Assembly: GCF_000260715.1 (NCBI RefSeq)
Contig: NC_017834.1
Span: 1,674,001 to 1,738,000 of the forward strand
DNA: 64,000 nucleotides
Direction: 5' to 3'
Origin: Bifidobacterium animalis subsp. animalis ATCC 25527
GTDB lineage: Bacteria; Actinomycetota; Actinomycetes; Actinomycetales; Bifidobacteriaceae
The notes beneath the pieces were generated by a model, which searched no databases, had not been told where the DNA came from, and saw nothing but the letters and a program-made list of their open reading frames with translations. Below, piece after piece: positions 63,964 through 64,000 of this stretch (within the stretch, counting starts at the first letter, position 1; every line of letters begins with the position of its first letter). The translations under genes and the position numbers were made by a program.

Positions 63964-64000
63964 ATGACTCTCAACACATTCATCGCGGTGGTCTGCGTGG
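63964..64000 (+). CDS. 5' end of a gene cut by the window edge
   Basis: ATG at 63964 after AGGAAG; the first twelve codons read MTLNTFIAVVCV, a hydrophobic N-terminus compatible with a signal or membrane anchor (as in RmuC-like proteins). Too short to identify. Confidence 0.5.
   Translation, partial: MTLNTFIAVVCV

Overview
The window is high-GC chromosomal DNA from an actinobacterium. It is almost certainly Bifidobacterium, probably the animalis/pseudolongum group; this is inferred from gene content, not from a marker-gene comparison. The supporting genes are a NucS/EndoMS mismatch nuclease, an actinobacterial Rho with a long charged N-terminal region, a DUF2469 gene, a GlnR-type regulator, GlgE, a two-gene oxalate pathway (frc and a 590-residue oxc) and surface adhesins with LAxTG-like sorting signals. 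No rRNA, phage or CRISPR locus was seen. Two tRNAs are present: Arg-CCG and initiator Met-CAT.

Layout. 1-5.2 kb: the 5' part of argS, an array of ~19-20 bp CCCGTA repeats, a GH30 glycosidase, ridA, a parS-like palindrome, and the remains of a sugar locus (a truncated ABC permease abutting a broken GH94 phosphorylase). 5.2-10.9 kb: tRNA-Arg, a thioredoxin-TPR chaperone-like protein, a lipoprotein/membrane-protein pair, an FKBP lipoprotein, nucS, and two adjacent long hairpins that share a loop but not a stem. 10.9-17.9 kb: the complete F1Fo ATP synthase operon atpBEFHAGDC on the minus strand. 18.2-27.3 kb: metA, initiator tRNA, then the oxalate region. There frc points towards a transporter/oxc pair, with a dead IS3-family element, a dead nuclease-like gene and a cluster of short hairpin repeats in between. 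27.5-36.8 kb: a ClC channel and two very large thioester-type surface adhesins. 37-52.9 kb: glgE, ppa, glnR, nth, a peptide-type substrate-binding protein, valS, an Lrp regulator, chorismate mutase, a secreted coiled-coil protein and rho. 53-64 kb: a UDP-galactopyranose-mutase-like flavoprotein, DUF2469, a GNAT protein, gatCAB, a decayed ABC transporter, a TrmH-family methyltransferase, a PRTase-like protein and the first codons of a further gene.

How the genes work together. Oxalate degradation needs Frc to load CoA from formyl-CoA onto oxalate and Oxc to decarboxylate oxalyl-CoA; the AEC transporter beside oxc is a plausible oxalate/formate carrier. Oxalate decarboxylation consumes protons, so the nearby ATP synthase and ClC protein fit a general acid-handling theme, though adjacency alone does not show joint regulation. 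GatCAB, valS, argS and the tRNAs serve translation. The two adhesins form a two-gene operon for host attachment.

Three cross-cutting observations stand out. First, many starts have a TANNNT hexamer only 6-8 bases upstream, suggesting leaderless transcripts. Second, there are three separate families of intergenic repeat or hairpin: CCCGTA arrays, CTGCGTAA hairpins and the twin 39-nt-loop hairpins. Third, there is a notable load of recent pseudogenes, many with one or two inactivating mutations. Positions were read by eye; start codons were chosen from ribosome-binding sites or -10 motifs and are stated where they differ from the longest reading frame.
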